DNA of 64,000 nt from Biomphalaria glabrata. Lineage: Eukaryota > Mollusca > Gastropoda > Planorbidae. The stretch covers positions 12,372,645 to 12,436,644 of the forward strand of contig NC_074720.1 in the NCBI RefSeq assembly GCF_947242115.1, written 5' to 3'. The notes below the pieces were generated by a model that was given only the letters and a program-made list of their open reading frames with translations, searched no databases and was not told where the DNA came from. The translations under genes were made by a program, and so were the position numbers. Positions 24,101-48,928 of the stretch are shown here, in pieces (positions within the stretch are counted from its first letter, which is position 1; each line of letters starts with the position of its first letter).

Positions 24101-27100
24101 TGAGAATATACTTCTCCTGATGGCTAAGACAGATTTTAGGAGCCAGTTACAGAAATCAGGTCACAAAAAAAAATAATCCTATGTCGAACTGGGACTCAAC
24201 CACTTAATGGGGTTGTGACAGCTTCACATGAGGTTAGAAGTTGCCCTCAGTCAGAATAAATCACAAATATCAAGAGTTACATGGAGGCCAATGAAGGAAC
24301 ATGGTCTTATAGCTTGGTTCAACACCATCATGGTTGACCTCAGAGCAGTGCACACAGGCTGGGAAGAGACATTGCAAGTGATAGATCTCTATGGAGATAG
24401 CTTGCCCCCCAATGCATTAGATCTTAGTCTGAGTAAAGTCTAAAAGAATATACTTGCCAACTTTCACAACATTTCTTTTATTCAAAAATACATTTTCTGT
24501 CTTGAGATCTCTGAGGGAAAAAAAAAAAATATTTTGAATTTGATAACAGAATACTAATCAGTTTATATTAATTTTAATGTTATTGAACTTTTTCAAGACA
24601 CATAAAGATGACTTGAATGAAGCTACTAATTACTTCTAAAAGACTAATGTTATGGAGTGTTTGGGTATTGTTTTGAGAATAATGAAATATTATAAATTGT
24701 AAGTTAGTAATTAAAGAAAATGATGAAATATTTTTTAAGCTTTAGGTAGGTGAGAAACTAATCTCCTATTCCTGGCCACAGGGAGAAAGCCTTTTTATTT
24801 GTCACAGGTCTCAAAGGTCTTTAACCCACCTCTCAAGTGGACATTCTAAGATAGAGTGTAAGAATTCTACAGTGTACATCCATTACAATAGTTTTATTTT
24901 AATATGTAGATAAGTGTGACGCTCTAGTGCATTAAGATTTCTTTTTTAAAATTTTGGACATTCCTTCTGAAATGAACATTTTTATGTTCTAGCTGTAACT
25001 CTGGCAAGATGGCAGGGGGAGTGAGTAGGGTACGACCTTAGGACCATTGTAATAACAGTGACTGGTCATTTCATCCCCGGTCACTTCATCCCCAATTAAA
25101 TTTTTTCCTAGCCATTGTGTAATTGTGTTGTTAAGGATTTGCTTTTAAGACCTCATTTAATCTAATATATTCTCCTTCTTCTAGCCAGTTTTTTACTTCT
25201 GAGCTGCAAGAAAAAAAAATCTAAATCTAAATTTTTTTTTTTTTAGAAAGCTTTTTGATATTTGATATTTGTCCTGTGTATGTATGTGAAGTTTTCTTTT
25301 TGGATTTAACAGTTGTGCTTTAATGTATAGGAAGTAGTTTGTATTAGGCTTGTTTTGTTGTTGAGAATATTGTGTGTGTTTACGTCACACTTAGTTCCCG
25401 TATTGTCTTTGCAGTGGAGGAAGCTTTTTAGCTGGTGCTCTTTTTACCTGTTTTAACGGTAGGTAAGTACATGCTTTAGTAAGTAAGCTGATCTTTTGGT
25501 AAGGGTGTTGCTAATGAAAAGTTCTTTGATGTAGCCGCATCACTAGATCTAGGCTTTCTTTAATTTCAGGGTGTTAAGCTTGGGCTATGAGGAATAGTGT
25601 TGTGTTCTCGCCCTTGGAGTCGTGATTGTGTCTAGAGTGGTTTGTTATATACAAAGCTGTTGATCTGTAGGGCCGAGTTGGAGTGTGCTTGTGAAGGTGT
25701 GTTATTTGTATAAGTACTAATGCCATATTTAATATCCATGATTCAGTGATTCCGCATATGTGAAACCTTTTGTTATTTGTACTTAACTTATTATTAAATA
25801 TTGTTATTATTGATTAATCATTAACTGTTCTGTTTGAATGATCTTTTAATCGATGTTCAATTTCATGCATATCATGGTTTCTGCTTTATCCTGTTGAGTT
25901 GGGGAACCCGGGGAATTATATCAACCCTTAGATAAACCTGAAAACCCGCCTTGACAATATTAACATGCACAAACAATTCGTACACTTGCTCTAGATTTAT
26001 AAATGTTACATTTTTTATGACATTAAATTGTATTTTTACACACACTTTTTTTGTCATGTGAAAAAAAAAATATTGTTAATTTTATACTCTTTAAAAATTA
26101 TTATTTGTTAAATCAGAGGATGAAATGACCAGGGGATGAAATGACTGGGGATGAAGTGACTAGGGCTAAAATGATAACACAACCAGGCAGTTGAGTCATA
26201 ACCAGTGCTTGTAAAGTGCTAGAAAAACTCTACCATATAATGAGAGTTACAAAAAAAAATCACAATCAGGCAGTTGAGTCATAACCAGTGTTTGTAAAGT
26301 GCTAGAAAAACTCTACCATACAATGAGAGTTACAAAAAAATTAATCACCTATCATTGTAAAAAAAATGTCTAAAACTATCACCTACCTATGTAAAATGTG
26401 TTTGGAATGTATGTACTGAACTGCCATAACTATTTGAATAAACCACTGAAACAAAATCAAACAATCTTCATATGAAAAGTTAAAAAAAAAATATTTAAAA
26501 AAATGCTAAATTCTGAAATAAAGTTATAATTATTACGATATGTATAAGTTTAATGCAAGTCATACCTGCATAATTTGTTTTTCTGAAAATTTGAGCAATT
26601 TCTGAAAAAAAAATTAAAAAAATAAATATATATAAATATTAGTGGAAATATTGCAAAGATAAGAAAATAAACATAAAGAAATAACAATGATACTTCTCAG
26701 TAAAATATATATTGCTCATTTGATTTGTTCAATATTTTTTTCTTTTAAAAATTTGGAATGTGGTTAAAAGCTTTACTTGCGCTGCATCTTGAATTCTTTC
26801 CGAAAGGTTTCCACCATCACAGTAATCCTAAGGAAATAATTCAAATATATAAGTTACCTTTTTTTAAAAAAATAGGAATCATATATTCACTTTACATTTT
26901 TAGTCATTCTCGCCCAAAAAAAATCAACTCAGTAATAATTAGAATAATTACGTTGTTTTTTTAAAAATCTTTTTAAAAAATCCACTAATTTGTATTGTAA
27001 AAAAACAAGAAGAAACCAATATGTTTGTCAAAAAGCAGAAGAATAAAGAACAGAAGGCTTTTAGTTGCCAAAATATTACAAACATATTGCACTAGAAATG

Positions 27101-29630
27101 AGATGATGGTTTAGATGTCTTTTTCTTTTTAATGTCACAATCTAGTTTGATTCACATGATTCATTTATTTTTAATAATTTACCCTTTTTTTTTAATAACA
27201 CTGTGGTAATTTTACATACTGCATAATGTATGCAGCGTATACATAACAAAACTAGGAGTGAAAATAAATAAAAGTGTTACCAATATCATGCACACATAAT
27301 CCTCAGAGGGATCAATGAATGACTGATGGAATAAAATGATGTGTGGGTGACGTAACTGGGAAAGAATACTGAAACATTCAGAGAAATAATGTTAACTTGT
27401 TTCATATGTTAAATTGTTTCATATTTATAAATTTATATTAAAAAAGATATAATATACATATGTTTTGAAGTTGTTTCATTAACAAAAATACATTCTAATT
27501 GATTTTTTTAAAGACTCTATTTGTTAAATACTTAAAAAAATTGAAATTGATGTAGTCAGCACTTTTGCATAAAAACTTTACAGCAGTATTTTCTTTCCCC
27601 AAACAGATATCAGGTAAATTTTAAAGCAAAAGGAAACATGGGAATGTTATCCAATTCTAATTTAAAACGTCTACCTCATCAGGATTTAGATTTAAATTCT
27701 TAAGCTTGTCAGACAAAAATCTCTACTCAGTCACCTCATCCCATAGAAAAACACCTTATTGTGAATCCTAAAGCAAAAAAGAATTTACCTGGCTTCTTTA
27801 AGGACAGCTTCTTTTGTTCTTGACTTTTTACGTTCATCAATCTCAATTTTTTTCATAGCAAACAATCTATCAATGGAAATATATTCTGTGAGTCACATGA
27901 CAGGATTACAAATGTGTTCCAAATTTACTGCTAATGGCTAACTATATAGACAGAAATCATAAATGGTCAAAATGCCATTAGGTAACTTTTAAATAAGTTG
28001 AATTATTGAAGGGAAACTTCGATGTTTTTGACAATTGTTTTATATATGTGTTTTGATTTATAGATAATGAATGTATTATTCTTTTTTTTTAATTTGCAAT
28101 AATAACTTAGTAATTGATGTTTTTCTGGTGTAATTTTCCTGCGCATCCAAAACGATCATATTTTCACCGGGTTTCTATGTGATGTCACACTAACCTATTA
28201 ATTGAATCTATTGACTTTGTATAACGGGAGAGCATAAAGTAAGTTTACAATCTCATAAAAGAAATATATATATATCTTCATCCATGCAGTTAGATCTTGA
28301 TCTTGTAAGCAAAGAAAGAAATGCATGTTGAAAGTAGATTTACATGCATGACTAACTACGGCAGTGTGTATTTTCTCGCCTGACCACTTAACACAAACAA
28401 ACACTATCGCTTGGTTGTCTTGTCATGACCGACTACACACAGTCTAGACTAGCTTTACACTGACCAGTTTGTTAGAATCAGTCAGACACACGATATTTTT
28501 ACTTTTTAGGACAGGGAGGGGCTTAGATGAAAATGTTAATTTTGTTCTAGACTTGGTTATCCTAATGCTTTTAGATCTATCTATACATGTAGATATAACT
28601 GTACCATAGCTCTGGACTAGGCCGTCACTAAGCCTAACAGCTACTGTAAGAATGAAGTGATATGATTGGTTAAATCTAGTTTCTCTTTCATTATTGTTGA
28701 GGGAAGTGACGTATGAACTAGCTAAAAACAAAATTTCAAAGAACCCCGATTTTTTTTTAGATGTCAAGAATTTACTGTCTAATTTATTAAATATAAATGT
28801 TTCTAAGCATTTAAATACGAAATGGTAAAATATTTACTATTACAACTTAAATGAGAATTTAAATTTCAATAACTCAAAATTGAAAAACCATCGGAGTTTC
28901 CCTTTAAGATAAAACAATTTCAAGGCATTCCTGAATATTGTCATCATAATATATGTACACTTCTATGGGAACAACTGGACTAATTCAGAAAAAAAAAGAT
29001 GCACATTTAAACAATTAAAAAAATAATTAAAGTGTTTACTTCAGTAAAAGCAAATTTATTTCAAATAATTCTAAAATAATATGCTAAATTTTGAATAGCA
29101 GACAATGCAATCACAGTTCACACACATGTGTAGTCAAACTGATAGAAGTGTGGTTGATCCAAAGCAGCAGCATCAACTAATAATATGCTTGAAAATTATT
29201 GAGAATGATTTAACAAGATATAGTAGAAATTAACAAATGTATGTTAAATCAAATTAGGAATTGCCCAATCATTAAATTGAATCTAGGCGAGAGTAGAGAA
29301 TGTTGATTCATTTCAAGTAAAAAATCCATCTATACAAAGGGTCTAGTAGGCAAGTTTTGGTGCGATAGTTATTTAGGCCTGAGAGCTTTTATGATAATTT
29401 ATAAAACACAAAACTTTTTATATAAATATTGTTGTTGTTTTTTTAATAAACTATAGTATATATGTGTATATATATATAAATGTATATATATCATGTTCAA
29501 TAAAGTAGCCTTACTTTTGTGAGACTTTATTCTTAACCAGGTAAACGGCTCCATGAGCTCCTAGGCCTATTCGTTTCACAATCTCATACTTCTCCATTTT
29601 TTTATTTAGCTCAGCTGATGCCAAGAGCAT
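11652..29630 (-). CDS. NIMA-related (NEK) serine/threonine kinase, 16 coding exons
   Basis: Exons: 29630-29515, 27866-27789, 27368-27281, 26827-26777, 26601-26566, 26445-26387, 24510-24458, 22601-22474, 21654-21553, 20020-19941, 18293-18147, 17730-17573, 16514-16446, 15692-15616, 14873-14749, 11691-11652; 468 residues. The kinase has a Gly loop (GLGAHGAVYL), the VAIK-type lysine in FAMKKIE, HRDLKTENV, DFGISRIL, VGTPSYLSPELC and SDIWAVGCLLYEM. The DLKTEN, GTPxYxSPE and SDIW pattern is the NEK family's. The first Met lies directly after a splice acceptor; Met12 (MEKYE) is a typical NEK start, so an upstream noncoding exon is likely. After the kinase comes a Ser-rich stretch and then two acidic blocks (YSDDFDDSSSD; YADDFEDSDSGE), as in NEK11- or NEK5-like tails; the subfamily is unresolved. 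The intron after exon 7 uses a GC donor. The last exon is the weakest call: reading through 14749 would end the protein at once (TAA at 14743-14741). Confidence 0.9.
11920..13309 (-). mobile_element. hAT transposon relic with 8-bp target duplication
   Basis: The element starts CAGGGGTGGGCAACC and ends in the inverse, GCCCACCCCTG, flanked on both sides by GACTAGAC, a perfect 8-bp duplication as made by hAT transposases. On the minus strand, transposase pieces appear in order: ASVTTDGARSLTEKN, then FPLLKGENISSEMVN, then FGTHTYVNKYFSC near the C-terminal dimerisation region, in several frames with stops. They resemble GTF2IRD2/ZBED-type (Charlie-like) transposases. At 1390 bp it is shorter than a full copy and inactive. 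A TA/TG microsatellite (about 11985-12115) sits near its left end. It lies in the last NEK intron. Confidence 0.9.
15941..16210 (-). mobile_element. tRNA-derived SINE
   Basis: On the minus strand the copy starts near 16210 with a tRNA-like head: an A-box-like GCTGAGTGGTTAAAC and a B-box-like word near ATTCAAATC, followed by a body shared with the copies at 16567, 40071 and 43966 (common word TGGGGAAAGTAAAG). It lies in a NEK intron. Confidence 0.75.
16567..16755 (+). mobile_element. tRNA-derived SINE, 3'-truncated
   Basis: Plus-strand copy of the same SINE: the head reads GGTGGCTGAGTAGTTAAG (A box), followed by a degraded B box (TTTTAATTCCAG), CTAATGGGTACC and GGGGAAGTAAAAG. The tail seen in other copies is missing. 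It lies about 350 bp from an oppositely oriented copy. Confidence 0.7.
16919..16995 (+). mobile_element. LINE ORF2 C-terminal relic
   Basis: The plus strand reads LARDRGEWRVYVEALCS then a short tail and three TGA stops, a familiar ORF2 ending (A.DR..WR). Nothing upstream remains legible. It lies in a NEK intron. Confidence 0.6.
17371..17400 (-). mobile_element. Terminal fragment of an LTR-like repeat
   Basis: GATAGACCCGTAAACCCACC followed by TTGACA is identical to the right end of the longer repeat at 18.5-19.6 kb and close to that at 25371-25956. In minus orientation it begins TG. Confidence 0.5.
17898..18033. repeat. 68-bp direct duplication
   Basis: Two copies of a segment starting AAGTAGGTCACAGCTGCCAT, at 17898 and 17966, nearly identical over about 65 bp. 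It lies in a NEK intron. Confidence 0.85.
18490..19606 (-). mobile_element. LTR-like repeat, long copy
   Basis: The right end (TAGACCCGTAAACCCACC then TTGACA, ending at 19606) matches the repeat at 25371-25956. Internal words (GGCTTGGGACTCTGCTG against AGCTTGGGCTATGAGG, and a GGTAAGT word) align loosely. In minus orientation the repeat starts TGTCAAGG. The left border is not defined and no target duplication was found. It is called a solo-LTR relic only by analogy; it looks old. Confidence 0.4.
20150..21211. mobile_element. Nonautonomous TIR element with CAGACCTGCCTACC ends
   Basis: Perfect 14-bp inverted ends, CAGACCTGCCTACC at 20150 and its complement ending at 21211, with subterminal ACGCA/TGCGTA words on both sides. 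Flanks are AAATATAT and ATATATAT, 7 of 8 matching, compatible with a hAT-type 8-bp duplication, though the AT richness makes that weak. No transposase frame is seen. The interior holds a run of 24 G (20334-20357), TCTAGATC-rich sequence and (AT)n at 21064-21109. It lies in a NEK intron between the exons encoding kinase subdomains IX and X-XI. Confidence 0.8.
22060..22175. repeat. Interspersed repeat shared with 33670-33790
   Basis: The words CACTCTGTCTGGTA and GTACACATTATTTCTC recur in the same order at 33.7 kb (CACTCTGTCTAGTA; GTACACATTATTTCTC). Class unknown. It lies in a NEK intron. Confidence 0.55.
23039..23367 (-). mobile_element. Possible solo LTR
   Basis: Read on the minus strand, the segment starts TGTTAAACAG, carries a TATA-like TTATTTATATAGG, later an AATAAA, and ends in TTACA. 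That order fits an LTR promoter and polyadenylation site. No internal element and no convincing target duplication were found. It is a weak call. Confidence 0.25.
24190..24443. other. Unclassified moderately GC-rich island in a NEK intron
   Basis: Composition differs sharply from the AT-rich flanks. The plus strand is open from 24228 to 24443 (71 codons), but the translation matches nothing I know and no splice signals fit the NEK phase. It is probably a repeat fragment. Confidence 0.3.
25061..26163. mobile_element. Inverted-end element built of TCATTTCATCCCC units
   Basis: The left end has two units (GGTCATTTCATCCCC, GGTCACTTCATCCCC). The right end has three in inverted orientation (read on the minus strand: AGTCACTTCATCCCC, AGTCATTTCATCCCC, GGTCATTTCATCC). 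Iterated 15-bp units at inverted ends are unusual for a MITE. The interior holds the LTR-like repeat 25371-25956. No transposase is seen. It lies in a NEK intron. Confidence 0.6.
25371..25956 (-). mobile_element. LTR-like repeat nested in a TIR element
   Basis: The 586-bp segment starts TG and ends CA and is flanked by ATAT on both sides, a possible 4-bp target duplication of low information. The right end resembles those at 17400 and 19606. It is best read as a solo LTR of an old LTR retrotransposon inserted into the older inverted-end element around it. Confidence 0.45.
26181..26345. repeat. 83-bp direct duplication
   Basis: Two near-identical copies carrying AGGCAGTTGAGTCATAACCA, starting at 26181 and 26264, immediately beside NEK exon 26387-26445. 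Confidence 0.85.
28010..28903. mobile_element. MITE with AGGGAAAC ends, TTAA-type site
   Basis: Inverted ends AGGGAAACTTCGATG and, read from the other side, AGGGAAACTCCGATGG. The right flank is TTAA and the left flank TTGA, one change from TTAA, suggesting a piggyBac-like target. The interior has no recognisable transposase. A second, partial copy lies at 33488-33660. It is in the NEK intron between coding exons 1 and 2. Confidence 0.7.
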
Positions 29631-29689
29631 CTGAAAATATTTAATAATATTTATTCATAAGGTTATTAGCTTATTAGATTTATATAATA

Positions 29690-30660
29690 ATATTTTTATT
29701 TATAAAATGCTGTTAACAAACAAAATATAGGCTCAAAGAGCTGTAATAAAATTACAAACACAAACACGACAACTAAAACGACAATTAATCTAAGAATGTT
29801 TTAAACAGATAGGTCTTAATGTTCTTCTTAAAAGTGGTATAGCATGTTGTCTGTCTGAGATCAATGGGGAGTGAGTTCCAAACCTTTGGTCCGTGCACTG
29901 AAAAAGCCAGCACACCATAGCTTTTGAGGGAGAAACGTGGCACCACTAAAAGCTATTTTGTCATCGGGTATACCTGCTAGCAAGGCATTGCAGTAGTCAA
30001 GACGGGAAAGTATGAATGCCACAGCTAGCGTTTTTGTTGACTCTGTTGTTAAATATGGTCGGATCTGGCCTAATCTGCGCAGCTGCAGATAAAGACCCTT
30101 GCAGAGCTGACTTATATGTAGGTCGAAAGATTGTGTTGAGTGAAGAAAACTCTGCACTACATGGACATAAAGAACCTGGCAGTTCATGATAAAAATAGAA
30201 TCTGTGCTCTCAACTTTTTGAGAAGTTGTCCTGAGTGCCAATCTTAATTATTTCTATCTTGTCTTCGTTCATCTTGAGTTTATTTTCAACCATCCAATCG
30301 CTCACCCTTGCCACGGTTCCACTGATCTTCTCTGCCAGATGCGACACCTCTGAGGGTACTGAGGAATCGTATAACTGTGAGTCATAGGCAAAGAAATGGT
30401 ATAAGATGCCGGTTGGCCATATGACACCGCTGAGTGGATATGTATACATAGTGAACAGTACTGGGCCTAGAACTGATCCTTGGGGTACTCCGTACTTCAA
30501 GAGTAAGCTTGTTGATTCTGTCCCATTAACAACGACACTATGGGTGCGTTCAGTCAGGTAGAATCCAAGCCACTTTAGGATGATTCCTGCTAAACCAAAT
30601 GATCTAGATGACTGAGGGTAAAGTGTAAAGCTAACTTTCAATCTACAGCTAAATCTAACT
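29690..30660 (-). mobile_element. CR1/L2-like LINE relic
   Basis: The minus strand carries a degraded reverse transcriptase: YGVPQGSVLGPVLF, an active-site region reading FAYDSQLYD where FADDTQLY is usual (first catalytic Asp replaced), VSDWMVENKLKMNEDK, then FILSRLDYCNALLAGIP, and an ORF tail PKVWNSLPIDLRQTT and KTYLF. The order and wording fit the CR1/L2 group. At least two frame changes are visible. It fills half of the gap upstream of the first recognised NEK exon. Confidence 0.8.
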
Positions 30661-32143
30661 ACATAGGACATAGATCTAGACTAGACTCTATCATTCTACT
30701 TTTTCTAGGGTCTAGCTAGTAGATCTAGTCCTAGATCTTAAGACTAGTATAGAAAATCTAGAATGATACTAACTATTACTAATGATAGAATTTAGACTAC
30801 TCTAGCCTAAGTACTAGATCTAGATTCCTAGCCTAGAATTGATCTAGTAGGGCTCTAGGCTAGGCCTAGAAATGAAATACTTTGAAATAGAATTAGAACT
30901 ACAACTAGCTAGATTTAGAATTAGATCTCCATCCAAATACTTTATTAGACTAATAAAATACTGATTATAATACTAGTAATAGAATACTAGAATGTTTTAT
31001 TATTAATTATTATTTATACTATACTATTTTGTATTTAATTATAGTATAGAATAGATCTAGAGTCTAGACTGACTATATCAGATGTAGATCTAGATCTATC
31101 TGCTATCAATCCATCTACTATTTACTATTAATCATCTTCTTAGACGTCTTAGTCTTAGTGTAAGTGTAGTATCTAGATCTAGCTGTTGATGATTTAAATT
31201 AGTCAATTAGATAATAGATCATGTCTAGACTCTTACTTTACTACTCTTACTCTTAGTAGTCTTAGAAGTTAGTTCCAGACTGAGACTCTAATAAACTTTT
31301 AAGTTAAAAATAACTCTAACTCAGATCTCTGATCTGTCTCCGTGAGAGTACTTGACTCAGTAGACTAGACGAGTAGAGTGACACTGCAAACGAGTGTAAA
31401 GTAAAGTCAGTAATAAAGAGTCTACTACTACTACTAGATCTAGTACTAGAGTCTAGTCTAAGTCTAGATACTGAGACTCTCTCTAGACTACTCTAGAGTT
31501 AAGAGTAGTCTTAGTTTAGTCTAGTGACACTAGACTCACTACTGACACTGACTATTACTAGATCTAGATCTAGACTACATCTAGATCTAGTACTAGATCT
31601 AGATCTAGTAGAGTAGAGACAGTACTCTTAACTCTAGTCGAGTCTAGTCTAGTAGAGTGAGAGTTTAGAGTCTAGACTAGATCTAGACCACAAATTAGAA
31701 TTGTAAATATTAAGATTCTCTATACATCTACTCATCTTGATAGACTATATCCAGATCTAGAATCTAGATCTATACATTAATCAAGAACTATAAAATTCCT
31801 ACCAAATGTCTAAAAAGGGAACTTTATTTTTACTACTTTACTCCATTGCCATTGTCATGATTATAAACAATGGAGTTAATCAAATTCACTCCAAATAAAG
31901 AAAGAAAACAATCAATCTTATCAATAAATTTAATTGACTAAACTATCATGTATGTATAAGATATATCTAAGATCTAATCTAATTCTACATGCATTTTATA
32001 TTAAATTTATTTTATTTTTTAACATTATTTATTTTTAAAAGAATTTGTACATTTAGATCAAGAATCTAGTTCAACATTGTTTCGGATGTCAAGTCTAACT
32101 TAGGCTATTTTTAAGTATTTTTTTTAGGATGTTTTTTTTCTAG
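30661..32143. repeat. CTAG/AGATCT-rich low-complexity tract
   Basis: Dense, imperfect repetition of words such as AGATCTAGATCTAG, TAGTCTAG and ACTAGATCTAG over about 1.5 kb, continuing in weaker form through 32220-32900 inside the first CTR9 intron and also at 20580-21060. No gene is seen. It spans the space between the divergent NEK and CTR9 genes, so promoters and a NEK 5' UTR exon, if present, must lie in or beside it. Confidence 0.8.
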
Positions 32144-32153
32144 ATGCACCAAG

Positions 32154-46943
<14,790 letters not shown>

Positions 46944-47047
46944 AGAGTCAATGAAAACTTTTTTTTTTGTATTGCTTGTAACTGTCGTTTTAACTTTGTC
47001 TTTAAGTTGTTGTTTTTTTTTGTTCAAAAGTATACAGTTTTAGAGTA

Positions 47048-47053
47048 AATAAA
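47048..47053 (+). terminator. CTR9 polyadenylation signal candidate
   Basis: AATAAA about 105 bases after the CTR9 stop; further AATAAA words lie at about 47069 and at 47194, the latter just before the satellite. Confidence 0.6.
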
Positions 47054-47224
47054 TTTTACCCGTATAAATAATAAACCAGGTGGATTTGTGGTCCCTATTT
47101 GTTGTTTGTTCCATATATGACTGGAAATACTAGTATTGGCTTGAAGATTGTACACTGTTTTTGTTGATGATTGTAAATTGACTGACCAAGTTTAATAAAC
47201 AGTTGATATCTACATGCCTGGTTG

Positions 47225-48928
47225 ACTTGTTCAAGATTCACTTTATCAGGTGGAGAGGGACTGGAAATGACTTGTTCAAGATTCACTTTATCAGGTGGTG
47301 AGGGACTGGAAATGACTTGTTCAAGATTCACTTTATCAGGTGGTGAGGGACTGGAAATGACTTGTTCAAGATTCACTTTATCAGGTGGTGAGGGACTGGA
47401 AATGACTTGTTCAAGATTCACTTTATCAGGTGGAGAGGGACTGGAAATGATTTGTTCAAGATTCACTTTATCAGGTGGAGAGGGACTGGAAATGATTTGT
47501 TCAATTCACTTTATCAGGTGGAGAGGGACTGGAAATGACTTGTTCGATTCACTTTATCAGGTGGAGAGGGACTGGAAATGACTTGTTCGATTCACTTTAT
47601 CAGGTGGAGAGGGACTGGAAATGACTTGTTCGATTCACTTTATCAGGTGGAGAGGGACTGGAAATGATTTGTTCGATTCACTTTATCAGGTGGTGAGGGA
47701 CTGGAAATGACTTGTTCGATTCACTTTATCAGGTGGTGAGGGACTGGAAATGACTTGTTCAAGATTCACTTTATCAGGTGGAGAGGGACTGGAAATGATT
47801 TGTTCAAGATTCACTTTATCAGGTGGAGTGGGACTGGAAATGATTTGTTCAATTCACTTTATCAGGTGGAGAGGGACTGGAAATGATTTGTTCAATTCAC
47901 TTTATCAGGTGGAGAGGGACTGGAAATGACTTGTTCAATTCACTTTATCAGGTGGAGTGGGACTGGAAATGATTTGTTCAATTCACTTTATCAGGTGGAG
48001 AGGGACTGGAAATGATTTGTTCAATTCACTTTATCAGGTGGAGAGGGACTGGAAATGACTTGTTCGATTCACTTTATCAGGTGGAGAGGGACTGGAAATG
48101 ACTTGTTCGATTCACTTTATCAGGTGGAGAGGGACTGGAAATGATTTGTTCAATTCACTTTATCAGGTGGTGAGGGACTGGAAATGACTTGTTCGATTCA
48201 CTTTATCAGGTGGTGAGGGACTGGAAATGACTTGTTCAAGATTCACTTTATCAGGTGGAGAGGGACTGGAAATGATTTGTTCAAGATTCACTTTATCAGG
48301 TGGAGTGGGACTGGAAATGATTTGTTCAATTCACTTTATCAGGTGGAGAGGGACTGGAAATGATTTGTTCAATTCACTTTATCAGGTGGAGAGGGACTGG
48401 AAATGACTTGTTCAATTCACTTTATCAGGTGGAGAGGGACTGGAAATGATTTGTTCAATTCACTTTATCAGGTGGAGAGGGACTGGAAATGACTTGTTCG
48501 ATTCACTTTATCAGGTGGAGAGGGACTGGAAATGACTTGTTCGATTCACTTTATCAGGTGGAGAGGGACTGGAAATGACTTGTTCGATTAACTTTATCAG
48601 GTGGAGAGGGACTGGAAATGACTTGTTCAAGATTCACTTTATCAGGTGGAGAGGGACTGGAAATGATTTGTTCGATTCACTTTATCAGGTGGAGAGGGAC
48701 TGGAAATGACTTGTTCGATTCACTTTATCAGGTGGAGAGGGACTGGAAATGACTTGTTCGATTCACTTTATCAGGTGGAGAAGGACTGGAAATGACTTGT
48801 TCAAGATTCACTTTATCAGGTGGAGAGGGACTGGAAATGACTTGTTCAAGATTCACTTTATCAGGTGGAGAAGGACTGGAAATGACTTGTTCAAGATTCA
48901 CTTTATCAGGTGGAGAGGGACTGGAAAG
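47225..48928. repeat. 43/45-bp satellite derived from a LINE RT segment
   Basis: About 39 tandem units beginning ACTTGTTCAAGATTCACTTT and ending GGGACTGGAAATG. Units are 45 bp (TTCAAGATTC) or 43 bp (TTCGATTC or TTCAATTC). The final unit runs without a break into LINE reverse-transcriptase sequence (GGACTGGAAAGTAGCTAATG), and the unit aligns with the LINE at about 3551-3603 (TTTCAGGCTTCACTTAACCA, GGACTGGAAAGAAGCTAATG) apart from a 5-base gap and substitutions. A 45-bp period gives open frames up to 123 codons; these are not genes. It lies between the convergent CTR9 and insulin-receptor genes. Confidence 0.95.

Noticed and set aside
47095-47581. Open frames of 119-123 codons on both strands
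   Set aside because: By-product of the 45-bp satellite period; both strands are open for the same reason.
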